DNA from: Hemerocallis citrina
Taxonomy: Eukaryota > Streptophyta > Magnoliopsida > Asparagales > Asphodelaceae
Length of the DNA: 64,000 nt
Direction: 5' to 3'
Assembly (NCBI GenBank): GCA_017893485.1
Contig: CM030364.1
Coordinates: forward strand, 207,067,384 to 207,131,383
A program made the translations under genes and the position numbers. This document shows positions 21,934 through 34,393 of the stretch, piece by piece (position 1 is the stretch's first letter; every line of letters begins with the position of its first letter). Under the pieces are notes generated by a model. The model worked only from the letters and a program-made list of their open reading frames with translations, made no database searches and was not told the origin of the DNA.

Positions 21934-22553
21934 AGGGTCGAAGCCTAGGCGAACTGGTCGGGTCATTTTGGTTGAAGCACTGGCGTAAGTCATTGTGTCC
22001 AAGACGACCGATTTTCAGAGAGATCCGAAGTTTGGTGCTTAAACAGGCCCAGCAAAGGGATTCGGAGCTGGACACCAAGCTGAGGGTATTAACCTGAAGA
22101 GGGAGCCTCAAGGCTTTCCCACCAAGTCTCGGTCTCGGATACCATTCCAAGAGAGCAATGTCGATGATGGATCTTCAGGCTTTTGTTGCTAGACCTTGGT
22201 TTCGGACACCACACCGAGGGGCAATTTCAGAGTGAACACTCATTACTTTGTTGCGAGGCTTCGACCACGAACACCAAGCCAAGAGGGAAATCCGAGGGAA
22301 GATCCCTAAGATTCTGTCACCAGTCTCCGGTCTTTGATGTCTCACAGAATAGCATATCCGGGCTTTGCCAAACTCTCTGAACGTCATGTGACATGGCATG
22401 TGTTTGCTTACAACACCCATTGAGGCATTCGAGGTGCCTTGGGAGTTGTAGTGTGGGCTGCAATAAATGAGGAAAGTTGGGGAGTTCTCTATGGTGTCTA
22501 TAAATTCCCTCGTCGTTCGGTGGTTGAGTCACCAATTTCTCAGACTCCTTCTA
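21934..22553 (-). mobile_element. Continuation of the Tat-type element 3' part
   Basis: GC-rich sequence with further units related to the 18890-19790 array (CCTTGGTTTCGGACACC, ACCGAGGGGCAATTT). No gene is recognised. It ends at the Del/Tekay element border at 22554. Confidence 0.5.
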
Positions 22554-25500
22554 TGTCAAGCCCCGCTTCCCAAAATATGGAATACGAGTACGTAACGTAG
22601 GCCCAGTAAATTATTATATATCATCCATAAGCTGTACCAGACTAACTCAGCAATATGAAAGAATAAACACAGCCACACAAGAAAGATATAACCACATGAA
22701 TCAAAGATAACTTCAATAATAAACGAAATAATCCAACAATAATAATATCGAACATCTAGGATAAAAACAAACTCTGGGAACATAAGCCCAAAACAAAGTA
22801 CAAAGTCATAACAATATTCAAAGAAATAATCTAGCAGTAAATAGATTTAAGCAGCGCAATTCAGTTCCATCTCTAGAATCGTTGCTCACCAATGCCTTCT
22901 GGTATAGTTTCTTCAGTACCTATAAATTCTTGATCTAAAAAGAGATAAAGAAGTATCCTTAGAGCAAGTCGTGGACAGCAAATAGAGAGAAACAGAGGAC
23001 AAAGGAAGCATGTATATCAAAGAAAAGAGATAGGATCAAAGTCAAAGAACAAAGCAAAGGCAGGCAATAATATCAAAGGTCTACAATTAATCACACATGT
23101 AATGAGTGGTGTCAAGTCAAGTTCAATACAGAATCAAGCATGAGATGATAAATGCAGGTTATTAATTATTTTATTAATCTATGTAGTGCACGTACTACTG
23201 CGTCCCACTCCACAGGTTCGGCGCAAACACACAGTGAACGTTTTACACTGATGGTGAATTTACGGATCGTGTACTCGGTATCGATAACAATAATTTACAA
23301 TCAATAATTAACAATCAATCATTTACAATCAATACTTCTCCTTCCAATCGATATTTGTCCTCCTTCCATGTCAAGTGTTCAAGTGAGCAAGAAGGCCTTC
23401 ACTGAGTACATGTTCCGATCGTTCACTACCAAGTCTACCCATAATACACCGACTTGTTAATAGTTTATTTTCATCCTATGTGAGCATGCTAGCAGGTGTC
23501 AATGTTTTATTATGCTAGGTGTGACTAATTCTATTCGTTACAGACAAATCAAGAAGCAAACATATTAAATTAGCACAATCACATAATCTGGACAGCATGA
23601 CCTTGCTGTACAAAAACACAGATTACCGCTACTACAGAGAAGAAAATATAGATCCATCAGAAATTATAGAAAGTAGACTCTCTGTCGGTTCCAGCGAATA
23701 TATATACGACATATAAAGCTACAAAAACTATGGTGAAAACTCTATTCTTTTCAGATTTTAAGTTCAGGCAGCAAGTTGTAAATTGTGTTCACCTATTTTT
23801 ATCAGGTCAGAAAACTCACCAACTAAATCTATAAAAATTCAGGGTCATTCCTACACATGTCTTTTCTCAGCTAGGTTTATTTTAGATTTTTATTTTACAA
23901 TTAACATGCTCAAATAAATTATGGAACAGCAAGATACGCATGCATTTGTGAATCTGGAAATTTCGACACAGCTGTACTAAAATGATGATATATAACAGAT
24001 TACACATCGGAATTCAAATCTATAAAAATTTTAGTAAACTAGACATCTGGGGCTAAATTTCATGTTCAGAAAGTTATTTCAAAATATAACAGCAAAATGG
24101 TCGAAAATCCAATTCAAAAAGATACAAACGGCAGCCCAGAATTTATTTTGATATGACTAAGCAACAATTTAATCATACAATCATGCAATTCATGCTAATT
24201 AATAGTCAAAGTGCCAATAGATTTTTAACATGCATGATTTCAGTTTTAAGATGCAATTTCACAGGCATGGTAATCAATTCATCAAATCAAATCAATCTAA
24301 CATGTCTAATTTACCAAACAATTCTATAACACCTGGATCTAGTTATTTTCATCTAAATGTGCATATGCAAGAAACAATAGGGACTAGGTTTTGATCAAAG
24401 AGGTAAGCATGATGTTAAGAGTATATCGGATTAGCTCGTGTAAACCCTCAATAAACCTAACGGAATTCAACTAGCAGTACGATAAAGAAAATGACGTGAT
24501 CTACTTGCAGAGATCAAAGATCTCTTGAACAAAACAAAAAACTAGTTCAAGAAGAGATTTGCCTGTTATTTAGCATATTCGAATATCAAGAATAATGGGA
24601 TGAGAATCCCGGGTGACGATCCGAAACACGGGCAAGTCACGTGCAAAACGGTGAACAGCATGATAGTAACCATAGCCCAAAATAGCAACACAGAGATCGG
24701 GATCTCCTACACCAACAAAAAACACGCCAACAAACCAATCCCGCTTCGTCTCCTTCCTCACTTCGATAGAGAGAGAATGCGGGAGAGAGCGACGACCACG
24801 GTGGCTGGCGACGCTGGCGGCGAGAGCGACGATGACTGGCGGTGACAACGCTATGGTCAGGAATCGACGCAGCAACTAGACGGCAGCGAGGGCGAGCGAC
24901 TCTGTTTCGCTCTGAAAATAGGGGAGACAAAACAGTGAGGCGTTCGGACTTTGACGGGGACGACAAGGGGCTAGGGGGTATGCGGTGGTTGCGGGGGACA
25001 GCGGAAAGGGTCGACGAGGCAGATAGAAGGTTGAGGCGGTGGGTTCTACGACGAGGTGATGGGTTTGAACGGGATGAAGACGACGGAGGGAGAGATGGCG
25101 ATGGGGATGCGATGGGAAGAAGGTGAGGGGTCGGAGAAGACGGGAGGAGCAGCGGCAAAGGGGCGGTAGCGAGTTGGCTTGGGTTCGGTGGAAAAGCAGA
25201 GAAGGAGAGAGAGTTGAGAGGTAGGAGAAAGGAAAAGCAGCGGAGAGAGAGAGGGATTAAAAAAATAGGGTTTAATGGGTATTTATATAGGAAGATCAAG
25301 GTGTGGGGTTTTGGGTTGTGGTTTAATGGGTTTAGGGTACATGTTTAGGCTCCAAAAAAGAGATGAACAAGCATAAAACAATGAGATGAACATAGCGGCA
25401 AACTCAATCACGAAGAGCAAAATTTGCAATGAGCCAAAAATAGGAGAAAAGAGAACGGAATGATCAAAAGAAAATAAATGGACCTAAGAAAAAGCAAACA

Positions 25501-25589
25501 ATTATATAATATAAAGAATCCAGATACAATAATCACGGAAGGAAGTAAGAATACAATAAAAATCCAAAATAGGAAAAATAGGGGTTACA
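22554..25589 (-). repeat. 3' LTR of the Del/Tekay element
   Basis: The plus-strand sequence runs from TGTCAAGCCCCGCTTCCC to GGGGTTACA. It contains a minus-strand TATATAAATA near 25280 and a C-rich leader whose frames are non-coding. The polypurine tract AAGGTGGGTAGGATT (minus strand, 25604-25590) abuts it. Confidence 0.9.
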
Positions 25590-25604
25590 AATCCTACCCA
25601 CCTT
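25590..25604 (-). other. Polypurine tract of the Del/Tekay element
   Basis: AAGGTGGGTAGGATT on the minus strand directly precedes the 3' LTR, the primer for plus-strand synthesis. Confidence 0.7.
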
Positions 25605-25680
25605 ATAAGAAGAATTTCGTCTTTAAAATTCATACAAGAGATACATAGGGCGAACCCCGAAACAAAACAAAACAAACACT

Positions 25681-26115
25681 TCAAGCAAAACAACTACTCA
25701 AAAAATGAGGAAACTTCTTCCGAATGTCCTCCTCCAATTCCCAAGTCGACTCACCTGGCGAGTGAGGATTCCAAGAAACTCGAACCAAATTGAAGACTCT
25801 ATTGTTCAACACCTTCTCTTGACGGTCTAAGATAGAGACTGGTCGAATTTCACAGGACAAGTCCGGCGTCACAGACAAATTTGAGTAGCCAACCACATGA
25901 CTGTCATCCCTGATGTATTTCCTGAGCTGAGAAACATGGAATACATCATGGACACCCGCTAAAGCTGACGGCAACGCGAGCCTGTAAGCTACCTTGCCCA
26001 CACGTTCCATAATATCGAATGGACCGATGAACCGAGGACTCAACTTGCCCCCACCTCCTAAACGGATAACACCTTTCCAAGGCGATACCTTGAGGAACAC
26101 ATGGTCGCCTGGCAC
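25681..26115 (-). pseudogene. Integrase C-terminus with chromodomain
   Basis: A 145-codon frame with the GPY/F-like segment (KLSPRFIGPFDIMERVGKVA) followed by VFHVSQLRKYI and a C-terminal chromodomain (NRVFNLVRVSWNPH, ESTWELEEDIRKKFPHF). Such chromodomains direct insertion into heterochromatin in Del/Tekay chromoviruses. The frame is intact here but separated by stops from the integrase core at 26326-27054. Confidence 0.85.
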
Positions 26116-26325
26116 AATCTCTAGAGGTCTACGATGATAGTCAGCCCACTTCTTCTACCTATCCTGAGCGGCCTGCAAGTGCTTTCGGATCTGAGCCACG
26201 GCATCAACTGTCTTCGCGATCAACTCAGGACCCAAAATCTTCCTCTCGCCGATATCAACCCAACAGACCAGGGATCTACACTTGTGCCCATACAACGCTT
26301 CAAATGGAGTAGCCTGGAGACTTGC

Positions 26326-27054
26326 CTAGTAACTATTACTATAAGAGAACTGGGCTAAGTGAAGATGATCTTCCCACGAACCTCCAAACTGAAAAACGCA
26401 GGATCTTAACATGTCTTCTAGGGTCTGAATTGTCCTTTCTGACTGCCCATCTGTCTGAGGATGGAACGATGTGTTGTAGCTCAACTTTGTACCCAAGCTC
26501 CTCTGCAGACTCTCCCAAAACTGAGACTTGAATCTCGTATCTCTATCCGATATGATGCTGACAGAAACTCCATGCAGACGAACAACCTCCTGAACATACC
26601 TCTCGGCCAAACTCTCCGTGGACTGACCCACACGGAAAGGAATGAAGTGAGCACACTTCGTCAGCCGATCCACTATCACCTCGATAGCATTATGACCTTT
26701 GGGACTCCTTGGCAAAGCGATCACAAAGTCCATCGTGATATTCTCCCACTTCCACTCTGGGATTGGAAGAGGTTGCAAAAGTCTCGCCGTCCTCTGATGC
26801 TCTGCCTTCACATGTTGATAGATCAGGTACTGGGCAACAAATCTAGCCACATCTCTCTTCATGCCATGCCACCAGAAATGTTGCTTCAAGTCCCTGTACA
26901 TCTTGGTACCACCAGGATGAATAGAATACGGGGATCGATAAGCTTCCTCCAGCAGCTTCTGCTTGATTTCTCCCCTAGGTACACACAACCTAGAGCCAAA
27001 ACAAAACGATCCACCAGCATGAATGACCAAATCAGATTTCAAACCGGCTTCCAC
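26326..27054 (-). pseudogene. Integrase core
   Basis: 243 codons. The N-terminal zinc-binding region keeps HPGGTKMYRDLKQHFWW, but the two cysteines of the HHCC finger are lost (YLIYQ where the family has CxxC). The catalytic core keeps all three acidic residues: ITMDFVIALP, SIISDRDTRF and FHPQTDGQSERT. It would insert element cDNA. The frame is cut off from the upstream RNase H and downstream chromodomain by stops. Confidence 0.85.
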
Positions 27055-27271
27055 CTCACTTCGAAACTGCTACAAATGTGGGTCACCCACTTGGGCTCCC
27101 TTAAACTGTTTAATCAAAGAAGACTATAACTGTAACATCATGAACTGCCGATCTGATCCAGGAAGTAGCACATCCAGCTCTAGCCTCCTCATATCCTCCA
27201 CTATTTCCTTCTGCACAGTAAAGAACATAGCAGCAGGCTTCTTACTCAAAACATCAGGCACCAAGTTCACT

Positions 27272-27682
27272 CTACCCAGGTAATACTGCAAAATTGATGT
27301 CAAAATCTGCCATCAATTCTAGCCATAACTCCTTCTGCTTGAACACATACTTGAGGCTCTTGTGATCTGTGAATATATCCACTCTATCCCCAAGAAAATA
27401 ATTCCTCCACAACTTCAAGGCAAAAACTACGGCCGTGAGCTCCAGATCATGCGTGGGATAGTTCTTCTCATGAGGTCTCAACTGCCTCGATGCATAAGCG
27501 ACAACCCTGCCTCGCTGTATCAGCATTGCTCCCAGACCTCTACCCGATGCATCACAATGGATCACAAAACCACCAGAACTGTCGGGTATAGTCAGCACAG
27601 GCACTGATGTCAACCAACGCTTCAACTCGGCAAAAGCTTCATCACAAGATTCATCCCTATCAAACTTCTGCTCCTTGGTCAA
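27272..27682 (-). pseudogene. RNase H domain
   Basis: A gypsy RNase H with conserved acidic residues in [30 protein letters not shown] and [13 protein letters not shown]. It degrades RNA in RNA-DNA hybrids during reverse transcription. A stop near 27715 separates it from the RT frame. Confidence 0.85.
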
Positions 27683-27712
27683 ACTGGTCAGAGGTCCAGT
27701 AATCTTCGAAAA

Positions 27713-28390
27713 TTACTGAACGAACTTCCGATAATAGCCGGCCAAACCAAGAAAGCTTCTCACATTAGGAACAGACTTCGGAATCGACCAACCCTTAACC
27801 ACAGAAATCTTCGACGGATCCACAGAAACACCAACACCGGAAATAATGTGGCCCAGAAAAGCAACCCGATCCAGCCAGAACTCACACTTATTGAGCTTCC
27901 CATACAGCTGGTTCTCCCTTAAGGTCTGCAGAACCACATTCAAATGCTCAGCATGATCTTCTCTATTTCGAGAATACACCAATATGTCGTTAAAGAAGAC
28001 CACGACAAACTGATCCAAGAACGGCAAGAACACCCTGTTCATCAGACTCATGAACACTGCCGGTGCATTAATAACTCCGAAAGGCATCACTAAGAACTCG
28101 TAATGCCCGTACCTTGTTTGGAAAGCCGTTTTCGGAACACCGTCTGACTTCACTTTAACTTGATAATACCCAAAACGAAGATCCAACTTCGAGGTCGAAC
28201 AAATCGTCAATCCTCAGCAACGGATACCGATTCTTGACAGTGACATTGTTCAACTCTCAATAATCAATGCAAAGCCTGCGGCTTCCTTCCTTCTTGTTGA
28301 TGAATAGAACTGGGACTCCCCAAGGCGAAACACTTGGCCGGATAAAACCCTTATCAATCAGCTCCTAAATTTGCACCTTCAGCTCCGCCA
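27713..28390 (-). pseudogene. Reverse transcriptase domain
   Basis: The main frame, 28210-27713, contains [29 protein letters not shown] and [14 protein letters not shown], standard Ty3/gypsy RT motifs. The N-terminal fingers ([24 protein letters not shown]) are readable upstream to about 28390 but hold a stop after IDY. The catalytic box reads FFNDILVYS where active enzymes have a double aspartate, so the first Asp is Asn and the polymerase would be dead. Confidence 0.85.
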
Positions 28391-28699
28391 ATTCAACCGG
28401 TACCATCCGATACGGACTCTTGAAAATAGGCACGTACCAGGCTAAACATCAATGCTGAACTCCACATCTCGGTTTGGCGACATATCAGGCAAATCCTAAG
28501 AAAAAATATCAAGGAAATCACACACAACTAAGGGTGCAACAACCCCATCAGAGCCCAATGACACAAGCAAAACAGCCTTGGGATCCATCGAGTTCTTGAC
28601 ACATCCAAACGGTGTCTCACCTACATGAAAAACAAACTCTGGTTGACCAGAAAACCTGAAAGTCACCTTCTCTCAGCAATCAATCACGGCACAAGAAAC

Positions 28700-28990
28700 A
28701 CCCAACCAGTCCATGCCCAGAATGACATCAAAACCGAAATTGGGATTCACAATCAAATCAGCCAAGAAATCCACACCAGCAATCGGTAACGGGCTCTGCT
28801 TGCATACCCTAGAACAAACAATAATACATCCACCTGTGGTGATGTCCTAAGTTGCGGGCATAGCATCGCAAGCCAAACTATGCTGATCAACAAAGCGAGA
28901 GGAAATGAAAGATTGGGTAGCACCAGAGTCAAACAAAACATGAGCTGGAAGAGCGAAGACCAAAATAACACCTATAAGAAGAAGATCAAA
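28700..28990 (-). pseudogene. Aspartic protease domain
   Basis: On the minus strand the frame HVLFDSGATQSFISSRF keeps the catalytic DSG, followed by HSLACDAMP and FDVILGMDWL, the typical plant gypsy protease. Stops occur further downstream before the RT. No gag zinc knuckle is found upstream. Confidence 0.75.
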
Positions 28991-29355
28991 CAAAAGAATA
29001 AGGTGCTAGCAGGATATATGCACGAATAATTGTACAAAGAAGGAAAAGGAATAACATCTAGAACTAAAAAGAATGGATGATTCTAGAATCAAAAGAATAT
29101 GGGTACAAAAGGGATAAAAACATACCCCAAAAGGAATCAATGAATGGAAGAGGCAAAAGACAATGACAAATGAAGGGACCAAAAGGATCAAAAGATACCC
29201 AGCTATATGTTGGCTATTATATGCATTCATGTGATCATCGTGGTGTGCACATTACTGAGTTAACCCAGTTAGAGCCAAACTTGACTAATATATCAATCTA
29301 AGCCAAACCTTCATAAATATAGTCATGTTTGACTGATATATTATCCAAACCTGCG

Positions 29356-29367
29356 GCTCTGATACCA
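29356..29367 (-). other. Primer-binding site, initiator tRNA-Met
   Basis: TGGTATCAGAGC on the minus strand, nine bases inside the 5' LTR end at 29377. Confidence 0.85.
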
Positions 29368-29376
29368 CACAAAACA

Positions 29377-32300
29377 TGTCATGCCCCGCTTCCCAAAATA
29401 CGGAATACGAGTACCTAACGTAGGCCCAGCAAATGATTATACATCATCCAAAAGCTGTACCAGACTAACTCAGAATATGAAAGAATAAACACAGTCACAC
29501 AAGAAAGATATAACCACATGAATCAAAGATAACTTCAATTATAAATGAAATAATCCAACAATAATAATATCCAACATCTGGGATAAAACAAACTTCGGGA
29601 ACATAAGCCCAAAACAAAGTACAAAGTCATAACAATATTCAAAAAAATAATCTAGCAGTAAATAGATTTAAGCAGCGCAATTCAGCTCCATCTCTAGAAT
29701 CGTTGCTCCCTTCTGGTATAGTTCCTTCAGTACCTATAAATTCTTGATCTAAAAAGAAAAAAAAAAGTATCCTTAAATCAAGTTGTGGACAGCAAGTGGA
29801 GAGAAACAGAGGATAAAGGAAGCATGTATATCAAAGAAAAGGGATAGGATCAAAGTCAAAGAACAAAGCAAAGGCAGACAATAATATCAAAGATCTATAA
29901 TTAATCACACATGTAATGAGTGATGTCAAGTCAAGTTCAATATAGGATTAAGCATGAGATGATAATGCTGGTTATTAATCATTTTATTAATCTATGTAGT
30001 GCACATACTACTGTGTCCCACTCCACAGGTTCGGCGCAAACACACAGCGAATATTTTAGACTGATGGTGAATTCACGGATCGTGTACTCGACGTTGATAA
30101 CAATAATTTACAATCAATAATTAAAAATCAACCATTTGCAATCAATACTTCTCCTTCTAATTGATATTTATCCTCCTTTCATGTCAAGTGTTCAAGTGAG
30201 CAAGAAGGCCTTCACTAAGTACACTTTCCAATCGTTCTCTACCAAGTCTACCCATAATACCCCGGCTTGTTAATAGTTTATTTCATCCTATGTGAGCATG
30301 CGAGAAGGTGTCAATATTTTATTATGCTAGGTGTGACTAATTTTATTCGTTACCGACAAATCATTAAGCAAACATATTAAATTAGCACAATCACATAATC
30401 TGGACAGCATAACCTTGCTATACAAAAACATAGATTACCTCTACTACAGAGAAGAAAATGTAGATCCGTTAGAAATTATAGAAAGTAGACTCTCTGTCGG
30501 TTCCAGCGAATATATATACGACATATAAAAGCTACAAAAACTAGGGTGAAAACTCTATTCTTTTCAGATTTTATATTCAGGCAGCAAGTTGTAAATTGTG
30601 TTCACCTATTTATTTTAGGTCAGAAAAATCATCAACTAAATCTATAAAAATTCAGGATCATTCCTACACATGTCTTTTCTCAGCTAGGTTTATTTCAGAT
30701 TTTATTTTACTGTTAACATGCTCAAATAAATTATGGAACAACAAGACACGCATGCATTTGTGAATTTGGAAATTCCGACACAGCTGTACTAAAATAATGA
30801 TATCTAACAGATTACACATCGGAATTGAAATCCATGAAAAAGGTAGTAAACTAGAAATCTGGGGCTAAATTTCATGTTCAGAAAGTTATTTCAAAATATA
30901 ACATCAGTATGGTCGAAAATCTGATTCAAAAAGATACAAACGGCAGCCCAGAATTTATTTTGATATGAATAGGCAACAATTTAATCATACAATCATACAA
31001 TTCATGCTAATTAATAGTCAAAGTACCAACAGATGTTAACATGCATGATTTTAGTTTTAAGATGCAATTTCACAGGCATTGTAATCAATTCATCAAATCA
31101 AATCAATCTAACATGTCTAATTTACCAAACAATTCTATAACACATGGATCTAGTTATTTTCATGTAAATGTGCATATGCAAGAAACAATAGGGACTAGTT
31201 TTGATCAAAGAGGTAAGCACGCTGTTAAGAGTATATCAGGTTAGCTCGTGTAAACCCCCAGTAAACTTAACGGAATTCAAATAGCAGTACGATAAAGAAA
31301 ATGACTGGATCTACTTGTAGAGATCAAAGAAATCTTGAACAAAATAAACAACTAGTTCAAGAAGAGACTTAGCTGTTATTTAGCATATTCGAATATCTAG
31401 AATAACGGGATGAGAATCCCGGGCGACAGATCCGAAACACGGGCAGGTCACGTGCAAAACAGCTAATAGCAAGATAGTAACCAGAGCACAAAACAGCAAC
31501 GCAGAGATCGGGATCTCCTACACCCAAAACAGGAAACATGCCAACAAACCAATCCCGCTTCGTCTCCTTCCTCACTTCGACAGGGAGAAAGAGCGGGAGA
31601 GAGCAGCAACCACGGCGGCTGGTGATGCTGGAGGCGCGAGCGACGACGACTGGCAGCGACGACACTGCGGTCGGGAAGCAACTCAACAACTAGACGGCGG
31701 CGAGGGCGAGTGACTCTGTTTCGCTCTGAAAATAGGAGAGACAAAATGGTGAGGCGTTCAGGCTTGGACAGCGACGACGAGGGGCCAGGGGGTCTACGGT
31801 GGTTACGGGGGACAGTGGAGAGGGATCGATGAAGTGGATAGAAGGTCGAAGCGGTGGGTTCTACGACGAGGTGATGGGTTCGAAAGGGATGAAGACGACA
31901 GAGGGAGAGATGGCGATGGGGATGTGATGGGGAGAAGGTGAGGGGTCGGAGAAGATGGGGGGAGTGACTGCTAAGGGGCGGTGGCGAGTTATCTTGGGTT
32001 CAGTGGAAAAACAGAGAAGAAGAGAGACTCGGGAGGTAGGAGAGAGGAAAAGCGGCGGAGAGAGAGAGGGATTAAAAAAATAAGGTTTAATGGGTATTTA
32101 TATAGGAGATCAAGGTATGGGGTTTTAGGTTGTGGTTTAATGGGTTTAGGGTACAAGTTTAGGCTCCAAAAAGAGATGAACATATAGCGGAGCAACTCAA
32201 ACTCAAATGACGAAGAGCAGAATTTGCAATGTGCCAAAAATAGAAGAAAAAGAACGGAATGATCAAAAGAAATTAAATGGACCTAAGAAAAGCAAACTAT

Positions 32301-32383
32301 TATATAATAGAAAGAATCCAGATACAATAATCAAGGAAGTAAGAATACAATAAAAATCCAAAATAGGAAAAATAAGGGTTACA
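29377..32383 (-). repeat. 5' LTR of the Del/Tekay element
   Basis: The plus-strand sequence runs from TGTCATGCCCCGCTTCCC to GGGTTACA and is collinear with 22554-25589. Minus-strand TATATAAATA lies near 32095. Confidence 0.9.
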
Positions 32384-32585
32384 ATCGATCTCTTGTGATG
32401 TCTCAGCATAAAGGATTTTTCAAACGAAGTCTAGGTGTCGGGGCCGAACACAGAGGGGTGCACCCGAGGTGGGGATCCAAACAAGTAGGATTTGAAACGA
32501 AAAATAAAATTTTATTCATTGGCTGCCGAATGGCAAGTACATGCATAAACATTTTAGGGCATCATTACAATTGCTGACTTCTAGG
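32384..32585 (-). mobile_element. Tat-type element, segment between Del insertion and small hAT
   Basis: Short non-coding piece of the element that surrounds both insertions. Sequence resumes beyond the hAT at 34194. Confidence 0.4.
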
Positions 32586-32717
32586 CAGGGCCGAGTATGG
32601 CCCAGGGCGAGCTGGGCGACCGCCCAGGGCCCAATTCTGATGAAGGGAAGAAAAATTTGTAAGTATAATGGGTTTGTAACACTCTAATTAATTAATATTT
32701 GAACTAGGAATGCAAAA

Positions 32718-32792
32718 GGTCTCCTCAGTCAGTTGGTTAGAGCACCCATATAGTAGGTGGGGAGGTCTTGAGTTGAACTCTAAATGAGAGCC
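32718..32792 (+). pseudogene. tRNA-like segment
   Basis: It has a D-arm with AGTCAGTTGGTTAGAGCAC (A-box), a disordered anticodon arm, and a T-arm TTGAGTTGAACTCTAAA in which four of five stem pairs form. The acceptor stem pairs poorly. It is a decayed tRNA gene or a tRNA-derived SINE head captured in the hAT element. Confidence 0.5.
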
Positions 32793-33059
32793 ATTTTTCT
32801 TTTACTATTTAGATTCATGTTTACTACCTCATGGTTATTTATTTTTTACCTTCTTAATTCTTGTTTGGTAGTTAATGGTTTTCAATTTTTCGGTTTTTAC
32901 TTTTTAAATTCTTGTTTTCTAATTAATTGTTTAATAAGTGTTCTTAGTTATTTACTACATTCTGAAACAAGCTTTAATTAAATTAGCAATTCTGATGATT
33001 CTAAAGTGAGTTGGGATGCTTAGAAATTAGCATCAGGTGAATTTTTTAGTTTCGATTTT

Positions 33060-33926
33060 ATTTTAAGTTTGGTTATTTGGCATGAAATTTTGTACAAGAT
33101 AAACTTAGTAAGTAAAAAATTGCAGAATGAAGATATGCTTCTTGATGTTGCAATTAAAAACTTCAATGGGTTGGTTTCATTTTTTGAAAAATATAGAGAA
33201 AATGGATTTACTTCTGCTATGAATGAATCTAAAGAAATTGCATCTTAAATAGAAATTGAGCTCTTATTTCCTGTAAAACTTAGGGCTTTTAGAAATAGAC
33301 ATTTTGATGAGATTCCTTGTAAGGATAGAGAACAACAATCTGTTCAAGAATATTTTTGAGAACTGATTATTTTCTTGTTTTAGTTAATATAGCTCTTTCT
33401 CAATTGAAGAGTAGATTTGAACAAATGCAAATTTTTGAATCTATATTTGGCTTCTTGTTTGATACATCACGATTAGTTTTATTGGATGATGATGAAATGA
33501 AAAATTGATGTATGCAACTTAAAATTGCATTGAAACATGATGAGATGCCCAAAATTGATGTGAATTATTTACTTTCATAATTACAAATATTGCAAGAAAT
33601 GTTACCAAGTAAAGCATATGAAACAGATAAATCACGACATTCCATTAAAATTATGACATTTGCAACAAAAAAATATGGATATGTTTCAAAATATTTTGAT
33701 TACTTATAGAATTTTATTGACTGTACCAGTAACTGTGGCATCTGCTGAAAGAAGATTTTCAAAAGTAAAATTATTAAAATCTTATTTACGAACAACTATG
33801 ACTCAAGATAGGTTAAATGGATTAGCAATTTTAAGAATTGAAAATAATTTGTTGAAAAATATTAAGGTTGAACGTATAATTGATGATTTTGTTTCTAAAA
33901 ATTCAAGAAAGAATCATTTTAGGTGA
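33060..33926 (+). pseudogene. hAT transposase, TTF/ZMYM1-like, degraded
   Basis: Fragments in changing frames: EDMLLDVAIKNFNGLVSFFE and YRENGFTSAMNESKEIAS near 33130-33250, then a clear C-terminal hATC domain at 33660-33926 (LLTVPVTVASAERRFSKVKL, DRLNGLAILRIENNLL). Many stops lie between. The N-terminal zinc finger and most of the catalytic region are missing. Confidence 0.8.
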
Positions 33927-34067
33927 AATGTGATTGATTTGATTTGATTTTTTAATTTTTTTATGGAGCAAAAATTGTTGTCACTAAACTTAATGAAAAA
34001 TATGAAATATTTGGTGTCATAAAGCAAAACAAGGTAATCTTTATTTTTCGGGGTATTGGTTTTATGT

Positions 34068-34087
34068 CCCCCCCCCCCCCCCCCCCC
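34068..34087. repeat. Run of 20 cytosines
   Basis: Uninterrupted C-run near the right end of the small hAT. Confidence 0.95.
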
Positions 34088-34393
34088 GCCATTATATCAT
34101 ATTATATTAACATATATAAAAATACATGCATATCTATAAAGGGCACCATTTTATTTTTTGCCCCGAACCTTAAATACCTCAGGACCGGTCTTGCCTCTAG
34201 GGTCCTGCGTAGAATTTCATCAAGTCTTCTGCCTTTGTAGGTCCCCTTGACTACCCTAGCCCCTGGTCTTCAAGTCGGTACGTGCCTAGACGGACCACTT
34301 TGGAGACCCTATACGGGCCCTCCCAGTAAGGTGCGAGTTTCTCCTTTTGCATGGTTCGGATATCTCGAGTCATTTGAGCACTAGATAGTCTTC

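Larger units (their letters stand above)
22554..32383 (-). mobile_element. Del/Tekay-type chromovirus with two long LTRs
   Basis: Two direct LTRs, 22554-25589 (3036 bp) and 29377-32383 (3007 bp), flank a 3.8-kb interior read on the minus strand. The interior has a primer-binding site, protease, RT, RNase H, integrase and chromodomain, in that gypsy order. Gag is missing: only about 400 bases lie between the primer-binding site and the protease. The LTRs show many substitutions and small indels, so the insertion is old. The flanks TTCTA and ATCGA do not form a clean 5-bp duplication. It lies inside the second Tat-type element. Confidence 0.9.
32586..34193 (+). mobile_element. Small hAT element with TTF/ZMYM1-type transposase relic
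   Basis: The left end CAGGGCCGAGTATGGCCC and the right end, read inward as CAAGACCGGTCCTGAGG, are imperfect inverted repeats. The flanks CTTCTAGG (32578-32585) and CCTCTAGG (34194-34201) are an 8-bp target duplication with one mismatch. It contains a tRNA-like segment, a degraded transposase and a 20-base C-run. Confidence 0.8.

Noticed and set aside
24637..25299. 220-codon minus-strand frame rich in Pro, Ser and Arg
   Set aside because: It lies in the C-rich leader of an LTR, has no domain, and the equivalent positions in the sister LTR (31463-31744) and in the LTRs at 1265 and 39181 have different frames.
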